A stretch of 64,000 nt of DNA from NCBI GenBank assembly GCA_002699025.1, contig PABA01000145.1, forward strand, positions 1 to 64,000, in the 5' to 3' direction. The notes under the pieces are model-generated. The model did no database searches, had not been told where the DNA came from, and was given only the letters and a program-made list of their open reading frames with translations. Below, piece by piece: positions 50,773-60,029 of the stretch. The position numbers were made by a program, and so were the translations under genes. Position 1 is the first letter of the stretch. Every line of letters begins with the position of its first letter. This stretch comes from Sandaracinus sp. GTDB lineage: Bacteria; Myxococcota_A; Polyangia; Polyangiales; Houyiibacteriaceae.

Positions 50773-52482
50773 TCAGCGCCGGCGCCGGAGGACCAGCAGC
50801 GCCAGCCCGACGAGGAGCGTGCCGCCCCCGCCCGCGCCGCCCGCGCTGCAGCTGCCGCGGATCGTGCGCCGCTCCACGAAGACCCGCGGCCCGGCGTCGC
50901 CGCCCGAGGGCAGCCCGGCGTCCACGCCCATCGGCGGCGCGCCCGCGTCGTCCATCGGCATCGCGCCGGCGTCCGGCCCGGGCGTCGTCCCGGCGTCCAG
51001 CTCGCCCGGCCCCGGGTCCGGCTCCACCGGCGGCACGTCGAGCACGGTCACGCGCACCTGGAGCTGATCGTCCGGCGGCCCGCCCTGCCCCGGGTCGCTG
51101 AACCAGGCCGTGCCCTCCTGCACCAGGCCGAAGTACTGCGGGTACTCGCCCGGCGTGCTCGGCGCCTGGATGGTGAAGGCGAAGCGCCCGGTCGCCCCCG
51201 GCGGCACCTCTCCGTCGACCGTCGCCGGCCGGTTCGGCGCCACCCAGTCGGGCCCGGCCAGCGCGCTCGCCCCGTCGCGCGGCTCGGTCGTCGCGAGGTA
51301 GGTCTCGCCCGGCCGCCAGGTCGCCCCGCCCACGTTGCGGAGCTCGAGGTAGCCGGCGGAGGTCTCGCCCGGCGCCAACTCGAAGGGGTCGCGCGCGAGC
51401 GGGAAGCTCTGGTCCACGTACTCGGCCGCGAAGTCCGGCGGCTCCACCGAGCCGCTCCGGATGTCGTCGAGGCGCCGATGCAGGTAGTCGCCGGGGCAGG
51501 AGGTCGTCGCGCCCTCGTGGTCCCGGTGGCCCTTCACGCTCGTCGAGGAGATGGCGATGCCGTAGAGGTCGGCGAGGCCGGCCACAAGCCCGGCGACGTT
51601 CTCGACCATCACGTTCGGCGGCTCGTTCGGGGGCCAGCTGCTGCAGCTCGAGGAGTGGAAGCAGCCGATGAAGGAGATGCCGATGTTGCCGGAGTTCTGC
51701 CCGCCGACGTGCGTGCCGAGGAACTCGATCGAGCGCCCCTCCCAGAGCTGCCCGTCGAGGGAGACCAGGAAGTGGTAGCCGATGTCGCACCAGCCGCGCG
51801 TGTCCTGGTGGAAGGCCTGGATGCCGCGGAGGCGCGTCGCCGGGTCGCTGTCCGCGGGCGTCACCGTGTGGTGGATCGCCATGCGGTACTTGGAGGGGTC
51901 GCGGCTCGAGCAGCGGGTCGCGCGGGCGCCCCAGTCCTCGCGGGAGCGGACGCCCATGGCGGCGATCTCCGAGCGGAGCGCGGCGGAGCGCGGCGCGACC
52001 TCGGGGAGCTCCTGCGCCGGCTCGGGGACGACCGCGGACCAGGTGAGCATGCCGACCCGGCCGGCGTCGGCGGCGGCGACGCGGAGCTCGGCGGCGAGGG
52101 CGACGTCCTCGAGGTCCACGCGGGCGACCACCATGCGGCCCTCGCGCCAGCTCACCTCGAGCGGGCGCCAGGGGCCGACGGGGGCGCCGTCCGCGTCCAG
52201 GCCGCGCGCCTCGAGGGCGGGCACCGGGGCGTCGTCCGCGTCGAGCGTGAGGAAGGCGCCCACGCGGGTCGCGCCGAGGGGCGTGTCGAGGGTCGGGGCC
52301 GCGAGCCAGGCGCCGGCGGGCGCGAAGTCGCGGAAGAGGGCGACGGCGTCGAAGCTCGCCTCGGGCACCTGCGCGGCCGGGGTCGGCTCGAGCGGGGCAG
52401 GCCCCGCGTCGCCGGGCGCCTCGGCGCAGGCGACGAGGCCGAGGGCCAGGGCGGCCAGGACGAACGAGCGGGCTCCACGCAT
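50773..52482 (-). CDS. Peptidoglycan amidase (PGRP/Amidase_2 type) with MYXO-CTERM-like tail
   Basis: A 569-residue exported protein. Lipoprotein-like signal (ALALGLVACAEA), a beta-rich domain (about 45-155), then a PGRP/N-acetylmuramoyl-L-alanine amidase domain: MGVRSREDWGAR, KYRMAIHHTVTP (zinc His), IGYHFLVSLDGQLWEGR, and VKGHRDHEGATTSCPGDYLH with the zinc His and Cys of catalytically active PGRPs (about 310-330). Next comes an NBR1-like Ig domain (LAPGETSAGYLELRNVGGA), an Asp/Gly/Pro linker, and the C-terminal CSAGG, Gly-rich hydrophobic segment and RRRR, a MYXO-CTERM-type sorting signal. GTG 52488 is an alternative start. Probably acts at the cell surface on peptidoglycan. Confidence 0.92.
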   Translation of the reverse strand: MRGARSFVLAALALGLVACAEAPGDAGPAPLEPTPAAQVPEASFDAVALFRDFAPAGAWLAAPTLDTPLGATRVGAFLTLDADDAPVPALEARGLDADGAPVGPWRPLEVSWREGRMVVARVDLEDVALAAELRVAAADAGRVGMLTWSAVVPEPAQELPEVAPRSAALRSEIAAMGVRSREDWGARATRCSSRDPSKYRMAIHHTVTPADSDPATRLRGIQAFHQDTRGWCDIGYHFLVSLDGQLWEGRSIEFLGTHVGGQNSGNIGISFIGCFHSSSCSSWPPNEPPNVMVENVAGLVAGLADLYGIAISSTSVKGHRDHEGATTSCPGDYLHRRLDDIRSGSVEPPDFAAEYVDQSFPLARDPFELAPGETSAGYLELRNVGGATWRPGETYLATTEPRDGASALAGPDWVAPNRPATVDGEVPPGATGRFAFTIQAPSTPGEYPQYFGLVQEGTAWFSDPGQGGPPDDQLQVRVTVLDVPPVEPDPGPGELDAGTTPGPDAGAMPMDDAGAPPMGVDAGLPSGGDAGPRVFVERRTIRGSCSAGGAGGGGTLLVGLALLVLRRRR

Positions 52483-52721
52483 CTCCACGGGAGAGGATCA
52501 TGCATTCGGCGTGCCGCCGCCAGAGGGGTGTTCGGGGGCGGGCCGAGCGCCCTTTCGCGCCAGCTCGTCACGGCCGCGCGGGCGGGGTGTCCAGATCGCG
52601 GCCGGCCGGCGGCGCGGTGGGAGTGCGCTCGCTGGGGTGCTCTCCGCCGTCCGCGATCCGCCGGCGAGGCGGGCGCCCGGCGTCGCGGTCGCGGCCGCTT
52701 CGCGGTGGGAGGCGAGGCGGG

Positions 52722-53609
52722 CTACATGCCGGCGTCGGCCGGACCGGCGTCCATCGCGCCGGCGTCCATCGCGCCCGCGTCCTCCACGCCGGCGTCGGCC
52801 GGGCCGGCGTCGATACCGGCGTCGACGGGGGGCGGATCGCAGCGGGCGATGACGATGGTCAGGTGGCCCGGCTCGATGTGGGTCGAGAGCGCGTCCGCGG
52901 TCGGCGAGGGCCAGCCCTCGGAGGGGGCGCAGCCGCCGTTCGGGTTCGCATAGACCACGTCCACGGCGCCCGGATCGACGTTGCCGAAGACGCCGAGGCC
53001 GTCGTCGCTCGTCGCCTCGAGCGTCTCGTCGGGGATGGAGCCGTTCGTGTAGAAGGGCCCCTCGCCGCTCGCCGGGTCGAGGCTCGCGGCGACGCCCTCG
53101 AGGCCGTCGCCGGGGCCGCTCTGCGCGAGGAAGGCCAGCTGCCCCTTGGTGTCGTCCAGGGTCACGCCCACGGACGCGATCAGCGGCGTGATGTTCGAGG
53201 TCTTCCCGAGGTCGATGTCCACGTCCCGCGGCGCGTCGTCGGCGACGTAGGTGGTCAGCGTCGGGAAGTAGCGCAGCGCGGTCGTGCGGAGCTGGAGCTC
53301 GAGGTTCACGGGCACGTCGAGCGCGGTCTCGCCCATGCGATCGGTCGTGCCGCAGGGGAGCTGGGGGAAACCGAAGACGCAGACCTCCGCGAGCTGCACC
53401 GGATCGCCGCTGACGAGATCGCGCACGGTCACGCTCCAGCGGACCGTCTCGCCGGCGTCCCCGGGCACCCAGGCGTCCACGGGCCCGGCGTCCTCGCCCG
53501 CGTCCGCGCCCCCGCCGTCGTCGTCGCCGCAGGCGCCGAGCGCCAACCCCATCCCCACGAGCGCCATCCAGCGGACGACGCGCGCACCCCGAGCCCGACC
53601 CCAAACCAT
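52722..53609 (-). CDS. Lipoprotein with Asp-Ala-Gly repeats
   Basis: A 295-residue lipoprotein with lipobox LGACGDDD (Cys27) and an acidic GADAGEDAGPVDAW linker. The central 200 residues contain a carboxypeptidase-like/Ig-type beta region (WSVTVRDLVSGDPVQLAEVC, GETALDVPVNLELQLRTTAL). The C-terminus is a tandem DAGPADAG/DAGAMDAG repeat, encoded at 52724-52815 by a GC-rich minisatellite. No enzymatic motif. Such proteins are typical of myxobacterial cell envelopes. Function unknown. Confidence 0.75.
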   Translation of the reverse strand: MVWGRARGARVVRWMALVGMGLALGACGDDDGGGADAGEDAGPVDAWVPGDAGETVRWSVTVRDLVSGDPVQLAEVCVFGFPQLPCGTTDRMGETALDVPVNLELQLRTTALRYFPTLTTYVADDAPRDVDIDLGKTSNITPLIASVGVTLDDTKGQLAFLAQSGPGDGLEGVAASLDPASGEGPFYTNGSIPDETLEATSDDGLGVFGNVDPGAVDVVYANPNGGCAPSEGWPSPTADALSTHIEPGHLTIVIARCDPPPVDAGIDAGPADAGVEDAGAMDAGAMDAGPADAGM

Positions 53610-53699
53610 GCCGCGACCCTACCAGCCGGAGCCGCGCGCCGGACCTTACAGCTCCGTGGACCGGACCCCGCCTCCCTCCACGAAGCGGCCACCACCGCG

Positions 53700-53765
53700 A
53701 AGCCGGCACCCGCACGGACGGCGGATCGCGGACGGCGGAACGCTCCCCAGCGAGCGAAGCGAGCG
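53700..53765. repeat. Fragment of the dispersed GGACGGC element
   Basis: GCACGGACGGCGGATCGCGGACGGCGGAACG-type sequence just 3' of the ABC-F gene resembles the cores at 4366-4545 and 36807-37212. A reverse-orientation fragment (CTCCGCCGTCCGCGATCCGCC) is at about 52640-52662. Confidence 0.55.
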
Positions 53766-53766
53766 C

Positions 53767-55680
53767 TCAGTCGCGCTTCGCCTCGAGCGCCTCCCAGCGC
53801 TCCATCAGCTGCTCCACCGCCGCCGCCGCCGCGTCCCGCTCCGCCGTCAGCGCCGGCACCTCGTCCCCCCGCTCTGCGTAGGTCGCCGGGTCCGCCAGCA
53901 CCGCGTCCAGCTCCTCGAGCTTCGCCTCGGCGACCTCGATCGCCTCGACCATCCCCTCGAGCTCGCGCTTCTCCTTCCAGCTCAGCCCGGCCTTCTTCTT
54001 CGCCGGCGCCGCCTTCGCCGCCGCGGCCTTCGCCACCTCCGCGGCCTCGCTCGCCGCCGCCGCCCGCCGCTGCTGCTTCAGCCGCCGGAAGACGTCGTAG
54101 TTGCCGACGTAGCGGACCACCCTCCCCTCGCCCTCGAAGTCGAGGATCGAGGTCGCCACCCGGTCGAGGAAGTAGCGGTCGTGGCTGACGATCAGCGCCG
54201 TCACGTTCGCCTCGAGGATCATCTCCTCGAGCGCCCCGAGCGTCGCCACGTCGAGGTCGTTCGTCGGCTCGTCGAGGAGCAGCACGTTCGCCGGCTGGAG
54301 CAGCAGCTTCGCGAGCAGCACCCGCGCCCGCTCCCCGCCGCTCAGCGCGCCGACCTTCTCCCGCAGCCGCTCGGGTGCGAAGAGGAAGCGCGCCATGTAG
54401 CTCCGCACGTCCATGGCGCGGTCCCCGACCTGCAGCTTCTCGCGCTGCCCCGCGACGTTCTCCCAGACCGTCGCCTCGTTCTCGAGCCCGCGCCGCGCCT
54501 GGTCGAAGTAGGTGAAGCGCGTGTTCTTGCCGATCACCACCTCGCCGCCCGCCGGCTCGAGCTCGCCCGTCACCACGCGCAGCAGCGAGGTCTTCCCCGC
54601 GCCGTTCGGCCCGACGATGCCCACCCGGTCGCCGCGCTGGAGCTGCAGCTCGAGCCCGTCCACGAGCCGCCGCCCGGCCACGTCCACGACCAGCTCCCGG
54701 AGCTCGAGGATGGTCTTGCCGAGCCGCGTCGTCTCGAGCTGGAGCGCCGCCGTGCGATCGCTCCCCGGCCCGCGCTCGCTCGCCGCCGCCTCCGCCCGCT
54801 GCACGCGCGCCTTCTGCTTCGTCGTCCGCGCCGAGGGCGAGCGCCGCAGCCACTCGAGCTCCTGCTGGACGAACTTCTGGCGGTTCGCCTCCGTGCGCGC
54901 CTGGAGCGCCTGCCGCTCCGCCTTCGCCTCGAGGTACGCGCTCCAGCCGCCGGCGTAGGTGTAGAGCTGGCCGCGGTCGATCTCGAAGGTCCGCGTGACC
55001 ACCCGATCGAGGACGTAGCGGTCGTGCGTGATGAGCAGCAGCGCGCCCCGGTAGCGGCTCGAGAGGTACTGCTCGAGCCACTCGATGGTCTCCGTGTCGA
55101 GGTGGTTCGTCGGCTCGTCGAGGATCGCGAGATCCGGCTCGCGGACGAGCAGCCGCGCGAGGGCCGTGCGCCGCTTCTCGCCGCCGCTCATGTCCCCGAA
55201 GCGCTGCGCCGGGTCGGGCACGCCGAGGTGCGTGAGCGTCGAGACCACGACGTGGTCCCGGTCCCAGCCGCCGAGGCGCTCCACCTCCGCCGCCGCCTCC
55301 GCCTGCTCGGCGAGGAGCCCCTCGAGGTCGGCGCCCGCTTCGCCGGCCGCCTCGCCGAGGCGCGCCGAGATCGCCGCGTGCCGATCGCGCGCCGCGACCC
55401 AGAGCTCGAGCCCGGAGCGCACGACCTGCTCGGCCGTGAGGTCCGGGTCGAAGCGCGGCTCCTGGGCGAGGTACTCGATCACCGCGTCGCGCCGCGGCAC
55501 CACCTCGCCGGCGTCCGGCTCCATCGCGCCCGCGACGATGCGCGCGAGCGTCGACTTGCCCCCGCCGTTGATGCCCACGAGCCCGACCCGCTCGCCGCGC
55601 TCGATGGCGAGGTCGACCCCGTCGAGGATCACGCGGGGCCCGAAGCTCTTGGTCAGCCCCTTGGCGGTCAGCACCGGCAC
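53767..55680 (-). CDS. ABC-F family ATPase (Uup/EttA-like)
   Basis: A 637-residue soluble protein with two ABC ATPase domains and no membrane helices, the ABC-F architecture acting on ribosomes. Domain 1: GINGGGKST (Walker A), MSGGEKRRTALARLL (signature), LAILDEPTNHLD (Walker B). Domain 2: GPNGAGKTS, LSGGERARVLLAKLL, VLLLDEPTNDLD. Between them lies the P-site tRNA interaction linker with KFVQQELEWLRRSPSARTTK. The C-terminus is an Ala/Lys-rich segment followed by a coiled coil (ELEGMVEAIEVAEAKLEELD), as in Uup. Start is GTG 55680. Likely role in translation under stress or 50S assembly; antibiotic resistance is possible but not indicated. Confidence 0.95.
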   Translation of the reverse strand: MPVLTAKGLTKSFGPRVILDGVDLAIERGERVGLVGINGGGKSTLARIVAGAMEPDAGEVVPRRDAVIEYLAQEPRFDPDLTAEQVVRSGLELWVAARDRHAAISARLGEAAGEAGADLEGLLAEQAEAAAEVERLGGWDRDHVVVSTLTHLGVPDPAQRFGDMSGGEKRRTALARLLVREPDLAILDEPTNHLDTETIEWLEQYLSSRYRGALLLITHDRYVLDRVVTRTFEIDRGQLYTYAGGWSAYLEAKAERQALQARTEANRQKFVQQELEWLRRSPSARTTKQKARVQRAEAAASERGPGSDRTAALQLETTRLGKTILELRELVVDVAGRRLVDGLELQLQRGDRVGIVGPNGAGKTSLLRVVTGELEPAGGEVVIGKNTRFTYFDQARRGLENEATVWENVAGQREKLQVGDRAMDVRSYMARFLFAPERLREKVGALSGGERARVLLAKLLLQPANVLLLDEPTNDLDVATLGALEEMILEANVTALIVSHDRYFLDRVATSILDFEGEGRVVRYVGNYDVFRRLKQQRRAAAASEAAEVAKAAAAKAAPAKKKAGLSWKEKRELEGMVEAIEVAEAKLEELDAVLADPATYAERGDEVPALTAERDAAAAAVEQLMERWEALEAKRD

Positions 55681-55890
55681 GCGGCCGGCTTAGCAGCCGG
55701 TCGGAAGAGTCACCACGCGGCGGGATGAGCATGCGAGGACAGCCGGCCGGGCTCGCGCAGCGCGAGGACGAAGCGCCGAACGCGAGCCCCCGCGTGCGAC
55801 GTCGGCGAGCGCCCGAGGCTCGGGGCGCCGGGAGCCGGGCGAGCGGAAGCTCGACTACGCGCTCGCTCAGAGCGCCGGGCTCGCAGTGAG

Positions 55891-55932
55891 CTCAGGGCGC
55901 CGGGCTCAGGGCGCCGGGCTCAGGGCGCCGGG
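55891..55932. repeat. 3 x 14-bp repeat overlapping a stop codon
   Basis: Three contiguous CTCAGGGCGCCGGG units at 55891-55932; the third contains the minus-strand TGA stop (55920-55922) and last codons of the BNR-like lipoprotein gene. The flanking 55681-55890 has no gene. Confidence 0.8.
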
Positions 55933-57035
55933 CACTGGGCCGAGGGCGCGCCCCAGCCGGCGACCACGCGGAGGATGCCGTTGCCCGCCGGCGCGTCGGC
56001 CCGGGTCCAGGTCTCGCCATCGTCGCTCCAGTAGAAGCGGTCGCCCCCGCCGACGCCGACGTAGGTCCCGTCCTCCGCGCGCGCGACGCGGTCGAAGTCG
56101 ACGCCGCCCGGGAGCGCCCGGGAGCTCCAGCTCAACCCGTCCGTGGACGCGTGGATCGCGCCCCCCGTGACCATCCAGAAGGCGTCGCCGACGAAGGCGC
56201 CGTAGCCGTCCACGCTGCCGACGCCGAGGTCCCCCGCGCCGAGGTCCGCGCCCGTGGTCGCGTCCACGACGCAGGTCGCCCCGCCGTCGCCGAAGGAGAC
56301 CATCCGGCCGAGCCCCGCCGCGAAGCCGCCGCGCACGCCGATGGCCGTGTGCCGCTGACCGCTGCAGCTCGCGAGGCGCGCCCAGCTCCCGCCGGCGACG
56401 CGCGTCTCCACCTCGCCGTCCGCGCCCGAGACCCAGATGCCCTCGAAGGCCGCCGCGTCGCGGTCGTAGGAGGGCGCCTCGATCTCGAGCACCTCCACCG
56501 TCTCGAAGAGGTCGTCGGTGACGGCGACGTTCCGGTTTCCGACGAGGACGAAGCGCCCGTCGTCCCAGCCCACGCCGCCGTAGGTCGTCTCGAGGGCATG
56601 CGCGGTCCAGCTCACGCCGTCCGTGCTGACCCAGGCCGTGCTCGGGTTGCCCCAGCCGGTGAGGAAGACGAACGCGCCGCCGCCCCAGGCGAGCGCCTTC
56701 GGCGTGTAGGGGCGGTGCCAATCGTCTTCGCCCTCCGGCGCCTCCTGCTGGTCGGCGATCCAGGTCCGCCCGCCGTCGCAGGAGGTGATCCGCCGGCCGC
56801 CCCAGCCGACGGCGACGAACATCGGCACGCTCCCCGCGGGCACCCCCGCGTCCACGCCGCCGCCCGCGTCCGTGCCCGGCCCGGCGTCGTCGCCACCGCC
56901 CGCGCCCGCGTCCTCCCCGCCCCCGTCGACCGGAGCCGCGCCATCGGGGCGTCCGGCCGGACCCGCGTCGGAGGAGGCGTCGTCATCCCCGGAGCAGGCC
57001 AGGGCGAGCGTGAGGACGAGGGCGAGCCAGCGCAT
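55920..57035 (-). CDS. Lipoprotein with BNR/YCF48-like repeats
   Basis: A 371-residue lipoprotein (LALACSGDD, Cys14) with a long Asp/Ala/Gly linker to about residue 68, then a repetitive beta-propeller-like region. Repeats of the sialidase/BNR type with S/TxDGxxW are seen: SCDGGRTWIADQ, STDGVSWTAHAL, STDGLSWSSRAL and SDDGETWTRADA. It resembles photosynthesis-stability-factor/YCF48-like or sialidase-like propellers without catalytic residues. The protein is probably attached to the outer membrane with a binding role. Its 3' end lies in a 14-bp minisatellite. Confidence 0.78.
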   Translation of the reverse strand: MRWLALVLTLALACSGDDDASSDAGPAGRPDGAAPVDGGGEDAGAGGGDDAGPGTDAGGGVDAGVPAGSVPMFVAVGWGGRRITSCDGGRTWIADQQEAPEGEDDWHRPYTPKALAWGGGAFVFLTGWGNPSTAWVSTDGVSWTAHALETTYGGVGWDDGRFVLVGNRNVAVTDDLFETVEVLEIEAPSYDRDAAAFEGIWVSGADGEVETRVAGGSWARLASCSGQRHTAIGVRGGFAAGLGRMVSFGDGGATCVVDATTGADLGAGDLGVGSVDGYGAFVGDAFWMVTGGAIHASTDGLSWSSRALPGGVDFDRVARAEDGTYVGVGGGDRFYWSDDGETWTRADAPAGNGILRVVAGWGAPSAQCPAP

Positions 57036-57147
57036 GCGTCGCTAGGTACCCCGGCGGGCCCGTCCGGCTCAACGGGAAGCACCGTCCCGGCGCGGACGAC
57101 CGGCCCCGTAGCGACCACGATACTGATCGGCACAGACCACGAAACAC

Positions 57148-57370
57148 CCTCCGCCCAGCCCTCTCCGACCGATCCCCCCTCTTCGTGCAACGCCCGAAAC
57201 AGGGCCCGCAGGACACCGTTTCAGGGTGAAACGGGCGCAGGACCCGACCCCCCTCCGCCCCGCCTTTTCCGACCGATTCCCCTCTTCGTGCAACGCCCGA
57301 GACGGGGCCCGCAGGGCACTGTTGCGCAGGACACGGTTGCGCAGGACACCGTGGCGGGGTGAACGGGCGC
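57148..57370. repeat. Direct repeat of about 95-120 bp, two copies, with internal hairpin
   Basis: Copies at 57148-57242 and 57251-57370 share CCCTCCGCCC, TTCCGACCGAT, TCTTCGTGCAACGCCCGA, GGGCCCGCAGG and GTGAA(A)CGGGCGC. Copy one has a perfect hairpin CCGTTTCA-GGG-TGAAACGG at 57216-57234; copy two replaces it by two GTTGCGCAGGACAC units. The 57036-57453 gap between divergent lipoprotein genes holds nothing else recognised. Confidence 0.8.
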
Positions 57371-57453
57371 GTCGGGCGGGCCGGACGCATCCGGCGCGCC
57401 CCCGCGATCCCGGCGCTGCGTTCGAGCGGCCGGGTGCCCCTACGCTCGCGGCG

Positions 57454-58656
57454 ATGCGCCCGATGACCCTGCTCGTCCTCCTGGCCGCCGCCTGCGGCGG
57501 CGCGACGACCTCCGCTCCCCCCCCGGTCCCCGTGACGGGCGGCGCCGAGCCCGCCGAGGCCGGCGCCCCCGACCCCTTCACGATGGTGCCGCCGGAGACC
57601 GAGCTGGTCTTCACGCTGGAGCTCCGCCGCTTCCGCAGCTGGTCCGTCGCGCAGCTCGCCGCCGAGGACTGGGAAGACCTCATCTCCATGTTCGACGAGG
57701 CCGGCGAGCTCGACGAGGGCGAGGACGAGGCGCTGCGGGCGGTGCGCGAGGCCGACCAGCTCACCGTCTTCGGCATCCCGGCGCGCGCCGGCCGGCCGGC
57801 CGCGCTCCTCTCCTTCCTCCACGGTCGGCCGAGCCCCGCAGCCATCGACACCTTCCTCCGACAGCTGCCGGACGACGAGGACGACGAAGCCGACGAAGGC
57901 GCCCCCACGCCGGCGAGTCCCGGCGCCCCGATCCCGCCGGCCGCCGAGCCCGCCCCTCCGCCCGAGCCCGTGCGCACGACGCGCATCGCCGGGCGGGAAG
58001 CGCGCGCCGCCGGCTCGAACGTCGGCCTCGAGGTGAGCGCCGACCTCTGGCTCTTCGGCCCTCGCCCCGAGGTCGAGGCGGCCCTCGCCCGTCGCGGCGG
58101 CGCCGTCCCCGAATCCCTCCAGCCCCTCTGGGAGCGTGTCGAGGGCGCCGCCTTCGCGCTGGCCGCCCACCTCGACGACGACGCGCGCGCCAGCCTCGGG
58201 GAGGGCGTCGAAGAAGAGGCCCTCGGCCTCTCGATCTCCGGCGCGGCCATGGGCGAAGCGGAGGCGGTGGCCCTCGGCGTCGAGCTGAGCGAGGGCGACC
58301 TCGCGGTCTCGGCGTGGGTGCGCGCCTCTGACGCGGCGGCGGGCGAGCGCTCCCGGGAGGCCCTCGTCGCGACGCTGGAGTCGCTCGGCCAGAGCCGCGT
58401 CGTGCGCGTGCTCGGCCTGGGACCCCCGCTCCGCCGCGCCACGGTGACGGCCCGCGGGAACACCAGCCGCATCGACCTCCGCATCTCGGAGACGCGGGCC
58501 GCAGGCGTCTGGAGCCGCGCGGCCGGCATCGGCACGGCCATCTGGATGTTCTTCGACATGATGGCCGGCGCCTTCGCGGGCGCGGCCAGCTCCGCCCCAC
58601 CTCCTCCCGCGCTTCCTCCGACCCCGCCACCGCCGCCTCCCGCGCCAGCCCCCTGA
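57454..58656 (+). CDS. Lipoprotein of unknown function
   Basis: A 400-residue lipoprotein (LLAAACGG, Cys14) with a Pro/Ala linker, then PPETELVFTLELRRFRSWSV and repeated DUF3352-like segments (ELVFTLELRRFR, AFALAAHLDDDARA). The layout of paired alpha/beta halves, each describing a score per residue block, is reminiscent of DUF3352-type proteins, but this is weak. An acidic Pro-rich stretch (about 150-175) separates the halves. The C-terminus has a hydrophobic segment (WMFFDMMAGAFAGAASS) followed by a poly-Pro tail. No enzymatic motif is visible. Confidence 0.72.
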   Translation: MRPMTLLVLLAAACGGATTSAPPPVPVTGGAEPAEAGAPDPFTMVPPETELVFTLELRRFRSWSVAQLAAEDWEDLISMFDEAGELDEGEDEALRAVREADQLTVFGIPARAGRPAALLSFLHGRPSPAAIDTFLRQLPDDEDDEADEGAPTPASPGAPIPPAAEPAPPPEPVRTTRIAGREARAAGSNVGLEVSADLWLFGPRPEVEAALARRGGAVPESLQPLWERVEGAAFALAAHLDDDARASLGEGVEEEALGLSISGAAMGEAEAVALGVELSEGDLAVSAWVRASDAAAGERSREALVATLESLGQSRVVRVLGLGPPLRRATVTARGNTSRIDLRISETRAAGVWSRAAGIGTAIWMFFDMMAGAFAGAASSAPPPPALPPTPPPPPPAPAP

Positions 58657-58883
58657 GCCCGCCAGCCCCCGAACCCGAACGTGTCACGGCCCGGCGTGAG
58701 GATCGCGCGACCTGTCGGATTCGCAGCGGGCCTTCGCGAAGCGAGGAAACGCAGGCCTGCATTCCGGCGCAACGAAATCCCCCGCGGGCCCGAAGGGTGG
58801 GGCACGGGCGCGTCGACGGGTGAGCAACCCGGGCCCGCGTGTCGGCCCCTCTCACCGGTGCGGCACGCGCCGGCCCCGCTCGC

Positions 58884-59987
58884 CTACTTGCGGTCCATCT
58901 CGAGCGTCGCCGGGTCCACCACCGGCTCCTCGAGCACGCGCTCCGCCGCATCCTCGCCGAGCACCCGCGCCTCCGCGAAGGCCAGCGCGTAGAGGCGCAC
59001 GTGGCGCTGGTCCACCTCCGCGTCGTTCTCCTCCGGGCAGCCCGTGAAGCGCGGCAGGCTCGCGCAGACGTCGCTGAAGGAGTTGTGCGCCCCGCCGAGC
59101 AGGTCGAGCCGCAGATCGCTCGCCCCGTCGAGCGCCACCCAGTACTCGTCCTCCCCGGCCGAGCCGGGCGGGTGCCCGTCCCCCTCCGCGACCATCTGGA
59201 AGACCGGCACCTCGATCGCCGCCGCCCCCGCGCCATCCCCGAAGAGGCGCGCGTCGCCCGCGGCCATGCTGATCAGCGCGTCGAAGCGCGCGTCGTGGAA
59301 GCCCGCCTCGAAGTAGCCGAGCGCCTCCTCGTCCAGCTCGTCGCAGACCGGCGAGGTCCAATCGCCCGCGCAGCCCGCCTCGATCGCGCCCACGTCGTAC
59401 GCGGCGCCGGCGATCGCGTAGGCCGTGTAGCCCCCGAAGCTGTGCCCGCTCACCACGCGCGGCGTCCCCGAGAGCCCGGCCAGCGGGTCGTCGGCGCCGA
59501 GCTCCAGGGCGAAGTCGAGCGTGCGCGAGACGTCCCAGGGGCGGAGGTAGTAGATGCTCGCGACCCGGTTGTTCCCGTCGGCGGTCGTGTTCCCCGTGTG
59601 CGTCGGCGCGATGACCAGCCAGCCGTGGCTGGCGAAGTGCTCCATCAGAAAGGTGTGCGCGTCCGGGAGCCCCTGGTGCCCGTGGCTGAAGACGATCGTC
59701 GGGAAGGGCCCGGCCGCCGGCGGCGCGTCGACGAGCGCGCGCTCGCTGAAGCCGAAGGTGTAGCGCGGCGGGTCCCCCTCCGTGGCCTCCGTCGGGTACC
59801 AGAAGAGCGTCTCGAGCTCGCGCGTCCCCTCGCCGTCCGGCCGCTCGTAGGCGACCGTGCGCCGGGTGAAGCCGACGCCCCACTCCCCCGCCTCCGCGTA
59901 GGTCTCCACCGGATCCGCCTCGTCCCCACAGCCCCCGAGCCCGAGGAACGAAGCCGCGAGCACCGCCCACACACCGCACGCACGCAT
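58884..59987 (-). CDS. Exported alpha/beta hydrolase (PAF-acetylhydrolase/lipase-like)
   Basis: A 367-residue lipoprotein-type exported hydrolase (GLGGCGDE lipobox, Cys20). The fold resembles platelet-activating-factor acetylhydrolase-like lipases: LETLFWYPTEAT, PFPTIVFSHGHQGLPD (oxyanion region), nucleophile elbow VVSGHSFGGYTAY with Ser in GHSFG, MAAGDARLFGDG, and GGAHNSFSDVC supplying the catalytic His. Several Cys near the C-terminal half may pair. Substrate is probably an ester of lipid or small molecule. ATG 59987 gives a good signal sequence; an upstream in-frame extension is low-complexity. Confidence 0.87.
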   Translation of the reverse strand: MRACGVWAVLAASFLGLGGCGDEADPVETYAEAGEWGVGFTRRTVAYERPDGEGTRELETLFWYPTEATEGDPPRYTFGFSERALVDAPPAAGPFPTIVFSHGHQGLPDAHTFLMEHFASHGWLVIAPTHTGNTTADGNNRVASIYYLRPWDVSRTLDFALELGADDPLAGLSGTPRVVSGHSFGGYTAYAIAGAAYDVGAIEAGCAGDWTSPVCDELDEEALGYFEAGFHDARFDALISMAAGDARLFGDGAGAAAIEVPVFQMVAEGDGHPPGSAGEDEYWVALDGASDLRLDLLGGAHNSFSDVCASLPRFTGCPEENDAEVDQRHVRLYALAFAEARVLGEDAAERVLEEPVVDPATLEMDRK

Positions 59988-60029
59988 GACCGCGGAGTCT
60001 AACAGCCCGGCCCCGAGAACCCGGCCCCA

